This document shows, piece after piece, positions 1 through 6,857 of a DNA stretch of 22,941 nucleotides. This stretch comes from a virus. The stretch is from the IMG/VR virus record IMGVR_UViG_3300031973_001005, positions 1 to 22,941 of that record; one strand, given 5' to 3'. Both the position numbers and the translations under genes were made by a program. The notes under the pieces are model-generated. The model was not told the DNA's origin and did no database searches. It worked only from the letters and a program-made list of their open reading frames with translations. The stretch's first letter is position 1, and every line of letters begins with the position of its first letter.

Positions 1-126
1 GAAGCAATGGCTTGCGGAGTCCCTAGAATCATCAATGAAAACGGAGGAAACAGAGAAATAGAGGTCGTCCCATGGTCAAATATCGCTAACCAACTCATAA
101 AAACGCTATGGCCAAGCAAAAAGTGA
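1..126 (+). CDS. C-terminal fragment of a GT4-family glycosyltransferase
   Basis: The frame is open from base 1 and stops at TGA 124-126, so only the last 41 residues are present. They begin EAMACGVPRIINENGGNREI, which closely resembles the E-A-M-A-C-G-x-P-x-I block followed by GG-x-x-E-I that forms the nucleotide-sugar site near the C-terminus of GT4 (GT-B fold) glycosyltransferases. The usual loop after this block is shortened, and the chain ends with a short helix (NIANQLIKTLW). Known enzymes of this family transfer a sugar from an activated donor; in phages they modify DNA, virion proteins or host surface glycans. Which applies here cannot be told. The gene overlaps the next ORF by 19 bases in another frame, as in a compact phage operon. 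Most of the protein lies outside the window, so the family call rests on one motif. Confidence 0.6.
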   Translation, partial: EAMACGVPRIINENGGNREIEVVPWSNIANQLIKTLWPSKK

Positions 127-374
127 AGTGTCCATTCGAGCCAGCTAAAGGAAAGTTCATCGCCGAGGAGGTAGTGATAGGGAGTAAAGACGGCATCCTC
201 TTACCGGATAGCCTCAAACAGAAGCGAATGGTTGTATTGGAATCAGCTTTAGAGGGCGTAGAGGCAGGCGATCAGCTCGTTATTGACGCTCAGACAGCAT
301 TTCAGGTGGTACATGAGATGAAAACCTACTGGATATTCGGTCAGAACGACTATTGCGCAAAGTGGAAGAAATAG
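108..374 (+). CDS. 88-aa protein with a weak GroES-like (co-chaperonin) pattern
   Basis: The ATG at 108 lies inside the end of the glycosyltransferase frame and has no Shine-Dalgarno site. Residues 29-35 read GILLPDS, and residues 51-59 read VEAGDQLVI, followed by about 28 residues ending in an aromatic-rich strand (TYWIF). This order (GI-x-LPDS, then a VxxGDxVxx strand, then a C-terminal beta strand) is the skeleton of the 10-kDa chaperonin GroES, whose usual length is about 95 aa. Phages such as T4 (gp31) encode distant GroES replacements used for capsid folding, so the role would be plausible near head genes. The match is loose: the N-terminal strand is short and the mobile-loop region is unclear. 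It could equally be an unrelated small beta protein. The next gene starts 3 bases after its stop. Confidence 0.35.
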   Translation: MAKQKVKCPFEPAKGKFIAEEVVIGSKDGILLPDSLKQKRMVVLESALEGVEAGDQLVIDAQTAFQVVHEMKTYWIFGQNDYCAKWKK

Positions 375-377
375 CGT

Positions 378-542
378 ATGGATATAAACAAATACGCCGC
401 TCTTCAAAAGATAATCGAAGAGATGGAAGAAGAGAACGCCAATGGTAAAATCATCCTTTTCATGGAAGACGGAGAGGTGAAAGCCGTAGAGGTTGACAGA
501 AAAGTAAAATTACTCTTGCATATTTCACAGCCCTTGGTATAA
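378..542 (+). CDS. 54-aa hypothetical protein
   Basis: This short ORF runs from ATG 378 to TAA 540-542, three bases after the previous stop, with the same TATG start context as the other genes. The N-terminal half is an acidic amphipathic helix (IIEEMEEEN at residues 12-20). The middle is a likely beta hairpin (KIILFMEDGEVKAVEVD, residues 24-40), and the end is hydrophobic. No family is recognised. The strand-turn-strand pattern around EDGEVK looks like a genuine folded unit, and the codon pattern resembles the neighbours. The last codons and stop coincide with the -10 box of the promoter at 516-543. It may be the last gene of the upstream operon. Confidence 0.5.
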   Translation: MDINKYAALQKIIEEMEEENANGKIILFMEDGEVKAVEVDRKVKLLLHISQPLV

Positions 543-543
543 T
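516..543 (+). promoter_or_regulatory. Sigma70-type promoter with consensus -10 box
   Basis: A perfect TATAAT at 538-543 is preceded, with a 16-base spacer, by TTGCAT at 516-521, a partial -35 box that keeps the TTG. Transcription would start near 550, only about 22 bases before the terminator hairpin at 572. The box overlaps the stop codon of the 54-aa ORF. A TTGACA at 493-498 is 39 bases from the -10 box, too far to pair with it. Confidence 0.55.
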
Positions 544-571
544 AAAAGTAATCCAGTCTCAGACATGACGA

Positions 572-608
572 AGACGGGTCCCCACTGTAGGGGTCCGTCT
601 CTTTTTTT
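572..608 (+). terminator. Rho-independent terminator upstream of the terminase genes
   Basis: AGACGG (572-577) pairs with CCGTCT (595-600). After a G-T pair and one bulged T, CCCC (580-583) pairs with GGGG (590-593) over a six-base loop ACTGTA. C601 is followed by seven Ts (602-608). This is a textbook intrinsic terminator. With the promoter at 516-543 it would give a transcript of about 60 nt. It may also end transcription of the upstream operon. Confidence 0.88.
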
Positions 609-610
609 AT

Positions 611-692
611 CGGCGATTGGTTAATCCATCGACGGCACTAAAGGCATCAGTCCCTCCTAGATTCGACCCTAGAGAGCACTAGCCACTCGCCG
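611..692 (+). other. Non-coding leader of the terminase operon with a closing inverted repeat
   Basis: No ORF is supported between the terminator and the small terminase start. CGGCGA (611-616) is exactly complementary to TCGCCG (687-692), which could close an 82-nt domain. Inside it, CTAG (657-660) can pair with CTAG (669-672) over an eight-base loop. The place just before the small terminase gene is where many phages keep a DNA-packaging recognition site or a late-gene control element. Six paired bases can occur by chance, so this is only a candidate. Confidence 0.25.
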
Positions 693-704
693 AAAGAACA
701 AGAA

Positions 705-1094
705 ATGGAAGGTGATTGGATCGAAGAAATGATTATACGGGAGGCGACTCCAAGAACTGCTCGGAAAGAAACTGTAGCAGAATTTGCTGCGAAATGGGGT
801 ATAGCGGAAAGTACCTATTACTACCAGTCCTCCAATCCAGACAATGAAAAGAAGATAGTCGAACTTTGCTTTAAACAAGCCAAAAAGAGAGCGCCAGAAA
901 TACTAGAGAAGCTCGGAGATAAAGCGAGTGAAGGAAATGAGAAGTCAATGGAGATGTTTCTGAAACTCGTATTGGAAAAAGCAGAGAAGAGCGAAGTCAA
1001 AGTAAATGATGGAGTAGACGACAAAGAGTTCGATTCATTGATGGCTAGCTATGCAAGACGAAAAGAAGGTAGCAGTCCTGAAGAAGTTATTTGA
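705..1094 (+). CDS. terS: Terminase small subunit (DNA recognition)
   Basis: The 129-aa protein has a helix-turn-helix at about residues 23-40 (VAEFAAKWGIAESTYY), followed by long amphipathic helices (about 48-95) and a disordered acidic tail. This is the usual layout of small terminases: DNA-binding N-terminus, oligomerising helical core, and a C-terminal tail that contacts the large subunit. The length is within the normal range. It overlaps the large terminase gene by 44 bases, as expected for a packaging pair. ATG 705 has no good Shine-Dalgarno site. ATG 729 is an alternative start with GGAAGGTGA upstream at rather long spacing; both keep the HTH. The protein would bind the packaging site and hand DNA to the motor. 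The call rests on architecture and position, not on a diagnostic motif. Confidence 0.8.
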   Translation: MEGDWIEEMIIREATPRTARKETVAEFAAKWGIAESTYYYQSSNPDNEKKIVELCFKQAKKRAPEILEKLGDKASEGNEKSMEMFLKLVLEKAEKSEVKVNDGVDDKEFDSLMASYARRKEGSSPEEVI

Positions 1095-2427
1095 AAGGGA
1101 TATTGAGAGCTTCGGGGCATTTTTCTTCAAGAATCACTTAAGAAAGAAAACCCCTGATTTCCACAGGGAGATATATCGGATGTATGAGGACGAGAGTAAG
1201 AAGCGTGTTGCGTTAGGAGCGCCACGCGGACACTCGAAATCAACTATAACCGATCTGGTCTATCTCGCTTGGGTAATCGTTCACAAGAAAGCGCATTTCG
1301 TTCTCTTGGTATCGGACACATATTCACAAGCGACACTGTTCCTTGAAGCTTTAAAATCAGAGTTTGAAAGCAACGAACGGCTAACTCGGTTCTACGGGAA
1401 GCTCACATCTGATAACTGGTCAGAAGGAGAGATTGTCTCGAATGGAGTCATGGTAAAGGCTTTAGGGGCTGGTATGAAGGTCCGTGGCCTAAAGTTCCGT
1501 GAATACCGCCCAGAACTTATCCTCGTTGATGACTTGGAGAACGATGAGCTGGTAGAGAACAAAGACCGCCGCGAGAAGCTCGAACGCTGGTTCAATGGAG
1601 CCTTGATACCTTCTCTAGACCGTGACGGACGAGTCATCATTATCGGGACCATTCTCCACTACGACTCGCTCTTGGCTAAGATGCTCGACCAGGAAAAGTA
1701 CACCGAGTACGAAAAGCGTACTTACCGTGCACTTAATGGCGGACAGTCTCTCTGGCCGGAACACCTCACGGTAGAGGATTTGGAGAAGATTAAGCAGGAG
1801 TACATCGAAAAAGGCCAAGCCTCACTCTTTTTCTCAGAGTACATGAATGACCCGATCGACAAAGAAAGCCAGGAGTTCAAGAGAGAGAACTTCCAATACA
1901 GGACATGGGACGAACTCAGTAAGCTCCAAACGAAAGGCTACCTCACCATAGACACAGCCATTTCTGAGAAGGCAAGCGGTGACTATACCGGGTTCGCTCT
2001 AGTCTTTGTGGATAGGGAGAATAAGTGGACAGTTAAAGCGTGGCACGAGCGACTTAGCCCAAAGGCCCTGATAGACAAGATATTCGACCTCTACCAAGCA
2101 TTCAGAATAGACACAATAGGAATTGAAAAGACCATTTACTTACAAGCAATCAAGCCGTTCCTAGACGACGAATGCAGATTGAGAAACATATTCCCAAGAA
2201 TCGTTGAACTCGAACACAATCAACAGGCAAAGGAAACAAGAATTAGAGGACTTATCCCACGGTACGAATCAAAAAGCATCTTCCATCTCCAACACGAATG
2301 CACAGACCTTGAAGAAGAACTCCTGACCTTCCCGAAGGGAATCCACGATGATGTAATCGACGCCTTAGCCTATCAAACGCAAATCACTCAGCCCGTAATG
2401 AGCCAGTACAAAGTCAAAACCTACTAG
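1051..2427 (+). CDS. terL: Terminase large subunit (packaging ATPase and nuclease)
   Basis: The 458-aa protein has both halves of a large terminase. In the N-terminal ATPase, GAPRGHSKST (56-65) is the Walker A loop and ELILVDDLE (155-163) carries Walker B D160/D161. A coupling-motif candidate is IIIGT (196-200). In the C-terminal RNase H-like nuclease the expected acids are D301 (TIDTA), E359 (GIEKT) and D433/D434/D437 (HDDVIDALA). No key residue is missing and the length is typical. It would drive DNA into the prohead through the portal and cut the concatemer. It starts inside the small terminase gene (44-base overlap) in context GCTATG without a Shine-Dalgarno site, which suggests translational coupling. 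The HNH gene follows one base after the stop. Confidence 0.96.
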   Translation: MQDEKKVAVLKKLFERDIESFGAFFFKNHLRKKTPDFHREIYRMYEDESKKRVALGAPRGHSKSTITDLVYLAWVIVHKKAHFVLLVSDTYSQATLFLEALKSEFESNERLTRFYGKLTSDNWSEGEIVSNGVMVKALGAGMKVRGLKFREYRPELILVDDLENDELVENKDRREKLERWFNGALIPSLDRDGRVIIIGTILHYDSLLAKMLDQEKYTEYEKRTYRALNGGQSLWPEHLTVEDLEKIKQEYIEKGQASLFFSEYMNDPIDKESQEFKRENFQYRTWDELSKLQTKGYLTIDTAISEKASGDYTGFALVFVDRENKWTVKAWHERLSPKALIDKIFDLYQAFRIDTIGIEKTIYLQAIKPFLDDECRLRNIFPRIVELEHNQQAKETRIRGLIPRYESKSIFHLQHECTDLEEELLTFPKGIHDDVIDALAYQTQITQPVMSQYKVKTY

Positions 2428-2428
2428 G

Positions 2429-2914
2429 ATGACAAAGCAATGCACAAAATGTAAGAAACGAAAGAGCCTCCTGAGCTTTTTCTCCGATAGACAGAAAAGA
2501 GACGGACTTACATCGCACTGCAAAGTTTGTAAGAGGACGACACACTTGAGTTGGTACTGGAAAAACCAAGACGAAAGGAAAGAAAAAAGTGGTAAGTACT
2601 ATAAGACTAAATCTGGAGAAATAAAGAAATACGGTAGGGAGAGGTATAGGGAAATAGTGAACGAAATTTTTGAACTACTCGGCGAGAAGTGTTCTCGGTG
2701 CGGGTATGAGGATAAACGAGCTATCCAGATAGACCATGTAAATGGTGGCGGTAATAGAGAGAGAGTGGCTAGGGGTAACACAGTCCAGATTTACAAGGAC
2801 ATATTAGATGGCGCCAGGAACGGTAGTAAGGACTTTAAGCTGCTGTGTGCTAACTGCAACATAATCGAAGGCATAGAAAAAGGATACAAGAAATCTATAT
2901 GGCATCAAAAGTAG
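2429..2914 (+). CDS. HNH endonuclease with N-terminal zinc finger
   Basis: The 161-aa protein starts with a zinc-binding unit, C5-x2-C8 paired with C31-x2-C34, within a K/R-rich segment. It ends with an HNH nuclease: C88-x2-C91, then IDHVNGGG (101-108, catalytic H103), then LLCANCN (138-144) with C140-x2-C143 and N144. Paired cysteines around the H and N residues are typical of the zinc-supported HNH fold. Such genes act as free-standing homing endonucleases, or, when beside terminases in some HK97-like phages, as packaging cofactors. It lies between the large terminase and portal genes with one base before it and a 16-base overlap with the portal gene. Codon choice is looser and more A/T-rich than in the portal or capsid genes, which fits a recent insertion. 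Confidence 0.9.
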   Translation: MTKQCTKCKKRKSLLSFFSDRQKRDGLTSHCKVCKRTTHLSWYWKNQDERKEKSGKYYKTKSGEIKKYGRERYREIVNEIFELLGEKCSRCGYEDKRAIQIDHVNGGGNRERVARGNTVQIYKDILDGARNGSKDFKLLCANCNIIEGIEKGYKKSIWHQK

Positions 2915-4959
2915 AAACCATAGAGCAAATAGCCATTGAAACACTCCGTCAGCACGACGACTCGTTCAGCGAACTGAAAGAACGCTGGGCTTCTTTGTAT
3001 AACCGCTTTGAAAACAAGCTACGGGCTGGTTCAATTACGGCTGAGACTGAAGCGAAAGTCCGTCTCGGTCAGGCGTATGCCCTTGTGGAGAATGGCGTTT
3101 CACGAATCATGGCGCAGAGTCCTCGCTTCCGTTACCTCGCTAGAGAGAAAGGTGACACGAAGTCAGCCGATCTCTACAATGAGTTCTCAGAATATCAGCA
3201 CGACCAAGCTCGGAGCCAGGAAAAGTACGAAGAAGCCGCTAAATGGGCTCTTATCTGCGGTCTTTCAGGAATGAAGATGGGTTGGAAGACTGAGCGCATA
3301 GTCAGGAAGAAGCGAGCAAAAGAGGCTATCTTTGGGAAAGTCATTACTGACCCAACCCTTGTGTCCGTCATGGACAAGCTGAACTTTGGAAAGGATGTGA
3401 AAGTGGAGGAGGCAGAGGACATTTCTACCTGGACGATAGACGTTATCCGCCCGTTTGACCTCATCTGGGATAAAGAAGCAACCGACCCAGAGAATGCTAT
3501 GGTTCTTGGTTTCAAGGCCCGAAAGACCATGCGTTGGCTCAAGCAGAACGGATACGACACAGAGGCGTTTGAGGGAACGCTCAAAGCATCGGGAGATTAC
3601 TGGAAGAAACAAGTCTCAGCGTATAAAGAGGGGACCGATACGACCATAATTGTAGAGAACATTGTCTGTGAGGTAGCCGAGCTTTATGTCTCTTACCTAA
3701 ACGAGCAAGGAATTACAGAATACTGGGTAGTAACGTTAGCTGGTGCGGCTGACTCGAACATCAAGCCAGTGTCTTTGAAAACAGAAGAGAACCCATACGA
3801 CAAGAAGTTCGCTCCGATAGCAATTTTCCGGCCAATGAAGCGACCAGGAAAGTTCTATGGTTTCGGAATCATCGAGCCGGTCGAGTCGGTCATTGACGCC
3901 GAGGAAGACACGCTCAACATGACCATCGAGCAAGGCTGGGTAGACCTTTCTAAGCCGATTGAGTTTGACCCGAACAACGTTCTTGACCCAGACGGTATCC
4001 GCTACGGTGCCAGAGTCGCTATCCCTGTCCGTGAGATCGGGAAATCTGTTGGTGTTCTACAGACTGCAACCCCAAATGCCGGTGTCTCTTCATTCCTCAT
4101 GGGGTACCTCGAAAAGACCAAGCAGAACGTTTCAGCCATTACGGATTATCAGACTGGAGCGAATCAGTACAACAAGGGCGCACAGACAGCAACCGAAATC
4201 AATACGAAGACTTTTCTCTCAGACCAGAGAATCAACAAGATACTCAGGGCATTTGAAACAGATATGCTTGAGCGGACTGGACGGATGGCACTCTGGCTAA
4301 ACCAGCAGTATCTACAGGACACGGCGAAGGCGATATTCCGAATCCTCGGGAAAAAGGGTCAGATGCTAGAAAAGGAAATCAAGTTTAAGAACATTGAAGC
4401 TATTAAGGACTTGGCTGTCGTCCTTGGTTCATCAGCATATATTATGCAGACTGAAATGCGTAACAAATGGTCTTCTCTGCTCCAGCTCATGGCTCAAGAA
4501 GCAGTCTTGCCTCCTGGAGTCGGTGTTCCGCTCATGCGCGAGTACGCCTGGGAACGCCTAGCTGAAGAGGGCTACGGTATTAAAGACACGGAAAACCTCA
4601 TCCCATCTCTCAGAGAACGAGAAGAAGCAACCGTCCAGAAGAAGCTCGCAAACCTAGAAGACGCCAAGCAAGAGAATCTCGATCCGGCAACGGCAAGAGT
4701 TCTCCCCGATGACATCCATTCAGTCCACATTGCGCTTCACAAGGCTGCTCTCCAAGGTCAAGGCGCTCCTGGCCCAGATGGGCAGACGATTCCTTACACT
4801 CCTGAACAGATGGTCCTCATGACGTCTCACTTGAACGCCCATGTCGCCGCGGTGGGAGGACAGATGAGCGGTACGAACATGGCAATGGAACAGGCAGTCG
4901 GACAACAGATTCAAAATCAAGTAACACCTCAACAGCAACCAAATGGACCCGTACAGTAA
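2899..4959 (+). CDS. Portal protein
   Basis: This 686-aa protein follows the terminase and precedes scaffold and capsid genes, the normal portal slot. The first 150 residues are long helices (for example KYEEAAKWALICGLSGMKMG) as in the outer wing of portals. The block DVIRPFDLIWDKEATDP begins the core common to podovirus-type portals, and the segment GIIEPVESVIDAEEDTLNM resembles the conserved helix before the channel region. The C-terminus is rich in Gln, Pro and Ala (VTPQQQPNGPVQ), as in portals with an extended barrel or flexible tail. The length suits large podovirus portals. Twelve copies would form the channel at one capsid vertex, docking terminase during packaging and the adaptor afterwards. 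The start TATATG lies inside the HNH gene and lacks a Shine-Dalgarno site. Confidence 0.92.
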   Translation: MASKVETIEQIAIETLRQHDDSFSELKERWASLYNRFENKLRAGSITAETEAKVRLGQAYALVENGVSRIMAQSPRFRYLAREKGDTKSADLYNEFSEYQHDQARSQEKYEEAAKWALICGLSGMKMGWKTERIVRKKRAKEAIFGKVITDPTLVSVMDKLNFGKDVKVEEAEDISTWTIDVIRPFDLIWDKEATDPENAMVLGFKARKTMRWLKQNGYDTEAFEGTLKASGDYWKKQVSAYKEGTDTTIIVENIVCEVAELYVSYLNEQGITEYWVVTLAGAADSNIKPVSLKTEENPYDKKFAPIAIFRPMKRPGKFYGFGIIEPVESVIDAEEDTLNMTIEQGWVDLSKPIEFDPNNVLDPDGIRYGARVAIPVREIGKSVGVLQTATPNAGVSSFLMGYLEKTKQNVSAITDYQTGANQYNKGAQTATEINTKTFLSDQRINKILRAFETDMLERTGRMALWLNQQYLQDTAKAIFRILGKKGQMLEKEIKFKNIEAIKDLAVVLGSSAYIMQTEMRNKWSSLLQLMAQEAVLPPGVGVPLMREYAWERLAEEGYGIKDTENLIPSLREREEATVQKKLANLEDAKQENLDPATARVLPDDIHSVHIALHKAALQGQGAPGPDGQTIPYTPEQMVLMTSHLNAHVAAVGGQMSGTNMAMEQAVGQQIQNQVTPQQQPNGPVQ

Positions 4960-5146
4960 ATATCTCGAGGACGAGTTCGATGAGACGGAGCTGATGAAAG
5001 AAACCCACAGGCTGCTTATCGAAGGCAAAGTCGAAGAAGCTAAACTCAATGCTCAAAAGGTAGAAGCCGTGAAGTATGTCAAACAATCCCTCAAAAAAGT
5101 CGAATACGGGATTCAGCGCGGACGAACTGATGGCGATAGCGTTTAA
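4943..5146 (+). CDS. 67-aa charged helical hypothetical protein
   Basis: The start overlaps the portal end by 17 bases and the frame runs through to TAA 5144-5146. The product is strongly helical and charged (ETELMKETHRLLIEGKVEEA, then KYVKQSLKKVEYGI). No family is recognised. Small helical proteins between portal and scaffold are frequent in podovirus-like genomes and sometimes act as scaffold or core partners, but nothing here shows a role. The last 71 bases overlap the next ORF in another frame, so at least one of the two may be a chance ORF; this one looks the more regular. Confidence 0.5.
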   Translation: MDPYSKYLEDEFDETELMKETHRLLIEGKVEEAKLNAQKVEAVKYVKQSLKKVEYGIQRGRTDGDSV

Positions 5147-5261
5147 GCATAGGAAACCCCGTCAGTATCCATACTCCGTGAAGACAAGATACGGAAAGCA
5201 ACTCGGTGAACAGTTCGTACCCAATCAAAGCTACAACCCGTCTGGCAACCTAGGACGCTAA
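5076..5261 (+). CDS. 61-aa basic hypothetical protein
   Basis: ATG 5076 has the TATG context seen at other starts. The product is basic: a flexible N-terminus, a short helix (ADELMAIAFKHRK, residues 15-27), then a Tyr/Arg-rich tail (QYPYSVKTRYGKQLG). The tail is free of overlap and reads like a real coding stretch, ending just before the scaffold promoter region. No family is recognised. It overlaps the preceding 67-aa ORF by 71 bases. Confidence 0.45.
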   Translation: MSNNPSKKSNTGFSADELMAIAFKHRKPRQYPYSVKTRYGKQLGEQFVPNQSYNPSGNLGR

Positions 5262-5274
5262 ATACAAGGCTAAA

Positions 5275-5280
5275 TATAAT
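5275..5280 (+). promoter_or_regulatory. Candidate promoter -10 box before scaffold and capsid genes
   Basis: A consensus TATAAT lies at 5275-5280 in one of the few gaps in the head module (5262-5311). No convincing -35 box is present 16-18 bases upstream (TAGGAC at 5251-5256 is poor), and there is no extended -10 TG. Transcription from about 5287 would leave a leader of about 25 bases before ATG 5312. The position before the two most highly expressed head genes makes it plausible; a single hexamer in AT-rich DNA can also be chance. Confidence 0.35.
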
Positions 5281-5311
5281 CGTCCGCTCGTACGCTAACG
5301 GGCAAAACACT

Positions 5312-5941
5312 ATGGCTGAAGAGCCTATCGCCGCGACAGAGGTGACTCCAGACACCACAGGCCCGGCACCTGAAACAACTGAAGTACAGCAGCCCGTCAG
5401 TGAAGACGCACAAACCCCTGCCAAGAGTGCTGACGAGAAGTACCAGCAGACCCTGACCGCTTTGCGGGAAGAGCGCCAGAAGCGCAAGCAGAAGGACTCC
5501 GAACTCGAAGAGCTAAGGGAACGACTGGCACGTATCGAAAGCAAAGAGGAAGAAGAGCCAGAAGAAGAGGAGGAAGCGCCAAAACGCTACCGACAGACAA
5601 AGGCTGAGGCCCTGTCAGAACTCGCAATCAAGCTCGTGAAGGACCCTGGTTTTAAGGACCGACTCGATCTCGTTGAAGAGAAGATGGCAATGGGAATGAC
5701 GCTGGAGGCTGCCGATAACGCCGTACTCGCTGACATCGCTCGAAAGATGATGTCGTCTCCACAAGGCTCTAGTCCTCAAAGAGTTCCTAATTCAATCAAT
5801 CCAACAGCTATACCAGAAGCACCATCAAAACGCCCAACTGGGAACGTGGTGGAAGACGCGATTGCTGGGAGACTCAACATCCCAGAAGAACAGCGTATCG
5901 CCATCATGCGACTTCGTGAAAGCGGGCGCTCTGGAAGCTAA
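5312..5941 (+). CDS. Capsid scaffolding protein
   Basis: The 209-aa product lies directly before the major capsid gene. Residues 1-40 are a disordered Pro/Thr/Glu-rich region. Residues 42-80 form a charged coiled coil (REERQKRKQKDSELEELRER), followed by a run of glutamates (79-88). Residues 95-150 are helical, then comes a Pro/Ser linker and a small basic-acidic C-terminal helix (LNIPEEQRIAIMRLRE), like the helix-turn-helix that scaffolds use to touch the capsid shell. This composition, length and position are typical of phage internal scaffolds that guide prohead assembly and leave before packaging. Scaffolds diverge fast, so no sequence motif is diagnostic. No protease motif is evident. The start CACTATG lacks a Shine-Dalgarno site; the -10 box at 5275 may serve it. 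Confidence 0.82.
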   Translation: MAEEPIAATEVTPDTTGPAPETTEVQQPVSEDAQTPAKSADEKYQQTLTALREERQKRKQKDSELEELRERLARIESKEEEEPEEEEEAPKRYRQTKAEALSELAIKLVKDPGFKDRLDLVEEKMAMGMTLEAADNAVLADIARKMMSSPQGSSPQRVPNSINPTAIPEAPSKRPTGNVVEDAIAGRLNIPEEQRIAIMRLRESGRSGS

Positions 5942-5949
5942 CTAAGGCA

Positions 5950-6840
5950 ATGGCATCCATTACAGGTTTGCACACCCCGACCACCAATGCGGTAGAAGTA
6001 CCGGAACTGTGGCCTGGTCTCGTGCTCGAATTTCAGAAAGAGAATCTCGTCATGGCCAATCTCGTCACCCGACGCGATATGGACGTGGCGAATGGTGGAG
6101 ACATCATCCACTTCCCGGTGACTGCGGCGGCTTCTGTCGTTGCGTACACCAACGGCAAGCGTGTCACTGATAACCTCTCGGCTAACACCGACACGGAGGT
6201 TACGCTGACCATCGACAAGTTCTACTTCAGCGGTTTCCACATCCCGTATCACCTCAAGGCCCAGTCGAAGTACGACATCAAGGCTGAACGTGCCCGGGCT
6301 GCTGGTCACGCGATTGCAAAGCAGATCGACACCGACCTCGCTGCGCTCGCCGACTCTCTCACCACGACTGACATCAATGACGCCTCTGCAACCGACCAGG
6401 TTGACGACCTCGTTATTGCTGACATCGTTGGTGCGTTCACGACCCTGAACAACAACAATGTACCGGATACGGACCGCTCCTGGGTGTTCCATCCGTCAGC
6501 GTACGGCGAACTGCTCAAGATGACTGGTAACTACTTCATCTCTTACGACTTCCGAAACGGCAAGCCGCTGGAGAACGGACTTATCGGTCAGATTCTCGGT
6601 TCCAATGTGTACCTCTCGACCAACACGGACACTGTTTCTGACGGTTCCCCGGCCGAGACGGCGATCAACAACCTTTACTTCCACCGTCAGGCGTTCGCGC
6701 TTGCGATGCAGGTTACTCCGGAAGTTGACGACGTGTACGATGCCGATACGATGGGCGACCTCTTCAACGTGAAGACCGCTTATGGTGTCGCAATGCTCCG
6801 TGGCGACCACGGTGTCTGCATCCGCACTGTGAACGACTAA
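5950..6840 (+). CDS. Major capsid protein, HK97 fold
   Basis: The 296-aa protein follows the scaffold gene by 8 bases and has the layout of HK97-fold major capsid proteins of podovirus-like phages. The N-terminal arm (VPELWPGLVLEFQKENLVM) leads into a beta E-loop region (GGDIIHFPVTAAASVVAYTN). A spine-helix segment follows (KAERARAAGHAIAKQIDTDL, about residues 112-131), then the A domain with VFHPSAYGELLKM. The C-terminal strand ends with a DHGV motif. It is a single-domain coat protein of ordinary length, without insertion or protease domain. The gene is more G/C-rich at third positions than its neighbours, as expected of the most highly expressed virion gene. A GC-rich hairpin follows at 6858-6880 with no T tract. 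The only near Shine-Dalgarno element is AAGG, two bases from ATG. Confidence 0.94.
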   Translation: MASITGLHTPTTNAVEVPELWPGLVLEFQKENLVMANLVTRRDMDVANGGDIIHFPVTAAASVVAYTNGKRVTDNLSANTDTEVTLTIDKFYFSGFHIPYHLKAQSKYDIKAERARAAGHAIAKQIDTDLAALADSLTTTDINDASATDQVDDLVIADIVGAFTTLNNNNVPDTDRSWVFHPSAYGELLKMTGNYFISYDFRNGKPLENGLIGQILGSNVYLSTNTDTVSDGSPAETAINNLYFHRQAFALAMQVTPEVDDVYDADTMGDLFNVKTAYGVAMLRGDHGVCIRTVND

Positions 6841-6857
6841 CAACTCAATAGTTCTTA

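Noticed and set aside
493-498. TTGACA as -35 box of the promoter at 538
   Set aside because: The distance to the -10 box is 39 bases, more than twice the usual 16-18.
611-692. Possible tRNA or tRNA-like gene (closing stem CGGCGA/TCGCCG, inner TTCGA)
   Set aside because: The TTCGA lies too far from the 3' strand of the closing stem, there is no proper five-pair T stem, D loop or anticodon arm, and the stem has only six pairs.
5938-6492. 184-aa reverse-strand ORF over the capsid gene
   Set aside because: It mirrors the strongly biased capsid codons; the Val/Arg-rich product is typical of an antisense shadow.
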